A DNA stretch of 64,000 bases from Inhella proteolytica (GTDB lineage: Bacteria; Pseudomonadota; Gammaproteobacteria; Burkholderiales; Burkholderiaceae_C), in NCBI RefSeq assembly GCF_016093275.1, contig NZ_JAEDAK010000002.1:62001-126000 (forward strand), written 5' to 3'. Under the pieces are notes generated by a model. It saw nothing but the letters and a program-made list of their open reading frames with translations, made no database searches and was not told the DNA's origin. The position numbers and the translations under genes were made by a program. Positions 60,639 through 64,000 of the stretch are shown here, piece after piece (within the stretch, counting starts at the first letter, position 1; the number at the start of each line of letters is the position of its first letter).

Positions 60639-63164
60639 CTACTCCTGCGTGGCGGAGCGCAGCGTCTGCACCACCGGGCGGCGCAGCACGCCGCGCAGGC
60701 CCCAGTAGCCGGCGGCACCGGCCAGCAGGGCGCCGGCCAGGGCCGTGCCCAGCGGCACCCAGGGCTGCGGGCGCCAGCTGAACTCGAACACCTGCACCGC
60801 GAGCAGCGCCCCGATCCCCAGCGCCAGGCCGCCGGCCAGCACACCGGAGAGCAGCCCGAGGCCCAGCAGCTCGGCGCGCTGCACGCGCGCCAGCAGCGCG
60901 CCACTGGCTCCCAGGGCGCGCATCAGCGCCACATCGCGCAGCCGTGCCTCGCGGGTAGCCGTCAGTGCGCCCACCAGCACCACCAGGCCGGCCGCCAGCG
61001 TGAACAGGAACAGCAGCTGCACCGCATTGGCCACCTGCTCCAGCACCCCTTGCACCTGGCTGATCTGCGCCGAGACATCGATCAGCGTGGCGTTCGGAAA
61101 GCGCGCGGCGAGCTGGCGGTCCAGGGTCTTGTCGGCAGGGGCGCGGTAGGTGGCGATCCAGGTGCTCGGGAGCTCGGGCTGCTGCGAGGCCTGTGGGTCC
61201 TGGCTGCGCTGGAAGATGACGAAGAAGTTGACGCGCATCGACGACCAGTCCACCTGGCGGCGCTGCGTCACCGCCAGTTCGTGGCGCTGCCCGGCCACCT
61301 CGAAGGTCAGGCGGTCTCCGAGCTTCAGGCCGAGCTCTTTCATCAGGCCGTCTTCCACGCTCAGGCCCTCGCCCCAGCGGCCCTCCAGCACCTGGTTGTG
61401 CGCCGGCATGGCGCTCATGTGGCTGAGGTTGAACTCGCGCTCCACCAAACGGCGCGCCCGGTCGCTGCCGAGCTTGAGCTCGTGCACGGCCTGGCCGTTG
61501 ATGGCGATTAGGCGGCCGCGGAACATCGGGTACCAATCCAGCGGATGCACGCCGGCCGCCGCCAGTTGGGCCTTGAAGGGCTCGGCCTGGTCGGGTTGCA
61601 GGTTGACGACGAAGCGGTCCGGCCCCTTGGCCGGGGTGGCCAGGCGCCAGCTCTCCAGCAGATCGGTGCGCAGCAGCACCAGCAGGGCCAGGGCCAGCAG
61701 GCCCAGGCCCAGGGCCGCCACCTGCGCCACCGCCAGGGCAGGGCGCGCCGCCACCTGGCGCGTGGCCAGGCGCAGCCAGGGCGGCGCGGCCGGGCCGACG
61801 GCCACGCGGCGCAGCAGCAGCAGGGCCAGGCCGGCCAGCAGCGCCAGCAGGGCAGCAGCCAGCACGAAGCCGCCGATGGTCAGTGCACCCAGCGTGGCGT
61901 CTCCGGCTGCCAGGGCCAGCACCGCCATCCAGGCGGCCAGGCCCGCCACGCCCACCAGGGCGGCCAGCGGGTTCAGCTTGGCCCCCAGCTCCCGGCGCAA
62001 CACGCGCAGCGGGCTGATCTGGGCCAGGCGCAGCACCGGCGGCAGGCCGAAGGCCAGCAGCAGGCTCAGGCCCAGGCCGGCGGCCAGGGCAAAGGGCTGC
62101 AAGCCGGGCCCGGGCAGTTCCACCGGCACCAGGCCCTGCAGCAAAACCAGCAGCAGCGCCTGCACGCCCAGGCCCAGCAGGCCGCCGAGCAGGGTGGCGG
62201 CCACGCCCACCACCAGCAGCTCGATCGCATAGCTGCCGGCGATGCGCGCGCTGCTCAGGCCCAGCACGCGCAGCAGCGCGCATTCGTCGACATGGCGGTT
62301 GGCGAAGTCGCGCGCCGCCAGGGCCACGCCCACCGCGGCCAGCAGCGAGGCCAGCAGCGCCACCAGACTGAGGAAACGCGTGCCACGCTCCAGGGTCTGG
62401 CGAAGCTCGGGCCGGCCGCCCTCCAGGGTCTCGATGCGCGCGCCTCGCCACTCCCCTTTGTTGATGCGGGTGTTCAGCTGCTCACGCCATTGGGCCAATG
62501 ACTTGCTTTGCTGCGGCGTGGCCACCAGGGCCAGGCGGTAGCCCACGCGGCTGGCGGGCTGCACCAGCTCGGTGGCGGCCAGATCGGCCTGGGCCAGCAG
62601 CACGCGCGGCGCAAAGGCCAGGAAGCCGGCGCCGCGGTCGGGTTCGGTTTCGATCACGGCGCCGAGCTTGAGCCGGGCCTCGCCCAGCCAGAGCGAGTCG
62701 CCCAGGCGCAGCTGCAGCGCGTCCAGCACCGCGCGGTCCACCCAGACCTCGCCGGCCGGCGGCGCCCCGGCCAGACGTCCGCCCTCCAGGCGCACGCGGC
62801 CGCGCAGCGGGTAGTTCGGTGCCACGGCCTTGACGGCCACGAGGCGGCTGGCGCCGCCCTGGGCGTCGTCGGCGCGCGCCATGCTTGGAAAGCTCGCGGA
62901 TTCGGACGCCTCGAAACCCTGCGCCCGTGCCTGCTCGCGCACCCAGGCCGGGGCGGGCTGGTCGCTCGTGAGCACCAGATCGCCACCGATCAGCTGCGCG
63001 GCATCGCGCAGCAGGCCTTGTTCCAGCCGGTTGACGAGCAGGCTCACGGCCGTCACCGCGGCCACGGCCAGGCAGACGCCGATCAGCAGCAGGCGCAGTT
63101 CACCGGCACGGGCATCGCGCCAAAGGCGCTTGAAGGCCAGGCGCAGAAGGGATGGGGATTGCAT
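60639..63164 (-). CDS. FtsX-family ABC transporter permease (YbbP-like)
   Basis: The 841-residue product is a large inner-membrane permease with two FtsX/MacB_PCD modules and about ten membrane helices (LRLLLIGVCLAVAAVTAVSL near the start; LLASLLAAVGVALAARDFAN; LALLVLLRTDLL). The size fits YbbP, the permease of a lipoprotein-release-like exporter that normally works with the ATPase YbbA. I see no YbbA gene next to it; the next gene on this strand is glpD. It lies after the motility operons and is probably unrelated to them. Confidence 0.88.
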   Translation of the reverse strand: MQSPSLLRLAFKRLWRDARAGELRLLLIGVCLAVAAVTAVSLLVNRLEQGLLRDAAQLIGGDLVLTSDQPAPAWVREQARAQGFEASESASFPSMARADDAQGGASRLVAVKAVAPNYPLRGRVRLEGGRLAGAPPAGEVWVDRAVLDALQLRLGDSLWLGEARLKLGAVIETEPDRGAGFLAFAPRVLLAQADLAATELVQPASRVGYRLALVATPQQSKSLAQWREQLNTRINKGEWRGARIETLEGGRPELRQTLERGTRFLSLVALLASLLAAVGVALAARDFANRHVDECALLRVLGLSSARIAGSYAIELLVVGVAATLLGGLLGLGVQALLLVLLQGLVPVELPGPGLQPFALAAGLGLSLLLAFGLPPVLRLAQISPLRVLRRELGAKLNPLAALVGVAGLAAWMAVLALAAGDATLGALTIGGFVLAAALLALLAGLALLLLRRVAVGPAAPPWLRLATRQVAARPALAVAQVAALGLGLLALALLVLLRTDLLESWRLATPAKGPDRFVVNLQPDQAEPFKAQLAAAGVHPLDWYPMFRGRLIAINGQAVHELKLGSDRARRLVEREFNLSHMSAMPAHNQVLEGRWGEGLSVEDGLMKELGLKLGDRLTFEVAGQRHELAVTQRRQVDWSSMRVNFFVIFQRSQDPQASQQPELPSTWIATYRAPADKTLDRQLAARFPNATLIDVSAQISQVQGVLEQVANAVQLLFLFTLAAGLVVLVGALTATREARLRDVALMRALGASGALLARVQRAELLGLGLLSGVLAGGLALGIGALLAVQVFEFSWRPQPWVPLGTALAGALLAGAAGYWGLRGVLRRPVVQTLRSATQE

Positions 63165-63197
63165 GGGCGGATTGTGGGAGTTCCGCCCCCGCCCTTC

Positions 63198-64000
63198 CTA
63201 AGGTGACAGGCAATAGCCCGCCGCCAGCGTCCGGAAGGCTTCCAGCTGCGGGTCCACCCCGGTTTCTTCACGCAGGATGGCCGCCACCGCTTCGGCCACC
63301 TGCAGGGCCGCGCGCGCGTCCAGGAAGAGCAGCCGCACGCGCCGCGCCAGCAGGTCCTCGACCGTACGGGCGTATTCCTGGCGGGCGGCAAAGCGCACCA
63401 TGGCCTCGCTCAGGTCCGGCGCCAGCCAGCGGTCCGCGCCGGGCAGGGCCTGCACTTGCGCTGCCTCGCTGCCGTAGCGCGCCAGGCCCTGCGGCTGGCG
63501 CAGGCTGGCGCCGGCCTGGGCCCCGACGAGCGGCCAGTCGCGCGTGCGCCCGCCCGGCCGCGCGGGCAGCAGGCCGCTGTCCATGCAGACCTCCAGCACC
63601 TCTTCGGCCATGGCGCGGTAGGTTGTCCACTTGCCGCCGGTGACGGACACCAGCCCGCTCTCGCGCCGCTCGATGTGGTGCTCGCGGCTGATGCCCCCGG
63701 TGCCGCCACTGCCCTCCCCACTGGGCCGGGCCAGCGGGCGCAGACCGACCCAGCAACTGCGCACATCGGCACGGCGCGGCGCCCGCGCCAGGTAGCGGCC
63801 GGCCTCGCCGAGGATGAAGTCCAGCTCGGATTCGAAGGGCTGGGGCTCCAGCGGGCGGTCCGGCCGCGGCGTGTCGGTCGTGCCGAGGATGGTCTTGCCC
63901 AGCCAGGGCACGGCGAACAGCACCCGGCCATCGGCGGTGCGCGGCACCAGCAACGCGCAGTCGGCGGGCAGGAACTCACGGTCCACCACCAGGTGCACGC
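63198..64000 (-). CDS. glpD: Glycerol-3-phosphate dehydrogenase GlpD, C-terminal part (5' end outside window)
   Basis: GlpD oxidises glycerol-3-phosphate to dihydroxyacetone phosphate at the membrane with FAD. The visible 266 residues carry FAVPWLGKTILGTTDTP, WVGLRPLARPSG, VSVTGGKWTTYRAMAEEVLE and the C-terminal cap (VEDLLARRVRLLFLDA). These are standard for the family. The N-terminal FAD-binding part lies beyond the right edge; the stop is TAG at 63200-63198. It is a housekeeping gene, and it marks the end of the motility locus. Confidence 0.93.
   Translation of the reverse strand, partial: VHLVVDREFLPADCALLVPRTADGRVLFAVPWLGKTILGTTDTPRPDRPLEPQPFESELDFILGEAGRYLARAPRRADVRSCWVGLRPLARPSGEGSGGTGGISREHHIERRESGLVSVTGGKWTTYRAMAEEVLEVCMDSGLLPARPGGRTRDWPLVGAQAGASLRQPQGLARYGSEAAQVQALPGADRWLAPDLSEAMVRFAARQEYARTVEDLLARRVRLLFLDARAALQVAEAVAAILREETGVDPQLEAFRTLAAGYCLSP

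Noticed and set aside
1-64000. CRISPR arrays, transposases, integrases, tRNA or rRNA genes
   Set aside because: I found no regularly spaced short repeats, no transposase or integrase motifs, and no cloverleaf or rRNA-like stretches in the non-coding gaps.

Overview
The window is a high-GC stretch of about 64 kb from a motile Gram-negative bacterium, most likely a betaproteobacterium of the order Burkholderiales (Roseateles/Rubrivivax/Inhella-like). The reasons are an FlhDC master regulator next to motAB-cheYZ, a flhBAFG-fliA operon, short flagellins, sigma-28 promoters close to the enterobacterial consensus, and strong GC3 bias. The genus is a guess. Almost the whole window is one flagellar and chemotaxis superlocus with cyclic-di-GMP genes embedded in it.

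Layout. 1-7505 (+): end of the rod/hook operon, flgF (partial)-flgG-flgH-flgI-flgJ, then flgKL behind a sigma-28-like -10. 7567-13201 (+): degenerate EAL-HDOD protein, Hpt protein, REC-GGDEF-EAL protein, and a soluble GGEEF cyclase. 13194-22268 (-): flhB-flhA-flhF-flhG-like-fliA, then a solute-binding-protein sensor and a MASE1-PAS-GGDEF cyclase. 22432-27635 (-): a sigma-28-driven TPR gene, flhD-flhC-membrane methyltransferase, and motA-motB-cheY-cheZ. 28088-35081 (+): three flagellins, fliD, fliS, fliT, a YcgR-like PilZ brake, and a lone pseudopilin. 35266-35586 (-): fliE. 35698-47088 (+): fliFGHIJK and fliLMNOPQR. 47081-52584 (-): a five-gene operon in which every junction is a 4-base ATGA overlap: soluble hybrid histidine kinase, NarL-type regulator, YfiN-like cyclase, TonB-dependent receptor, YfiR-like protein. 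52758-60578 (+): CheZ-like protein, CheY, CheA, CheW and two chemoreceptors, ending at a strong terminator. 60639-64000 (-): a YbbP-type permease and the C-terminal part of GlpD, unrelated to motility.

How it works together. FlhDC should activate the basal-body and export genes. FliA then fires the late genes: sigma-28-like sites are visible upstream of the TPR gene, fliC1, fliC2, fliD, fliS, fliE and flgK. Two CheY proteins, each beside a CheZ or CheZ-like phosphatase candidate, connect CheA/CheW and two Cache-type receptors to FliM. One receptor carries all six residues of the dCache amino-acid-binding motif. Four proteins with intact GGDEF/GGEEF motifs, one of which also has an intact EAL domain, plus a degenerate EAL protein and a PilZ brake, suggest tight coupling of swimming to cyclic-di-GMP. 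The least ordinary part is the kinase/regulator/YfiN/TonB-receptor/YfiR operon, where an outer-membrane receptor occupies the place that YfiB holds in the known YfiBNR system. I see no CRISPR array, insertion sequence, tRNA or rRNA.
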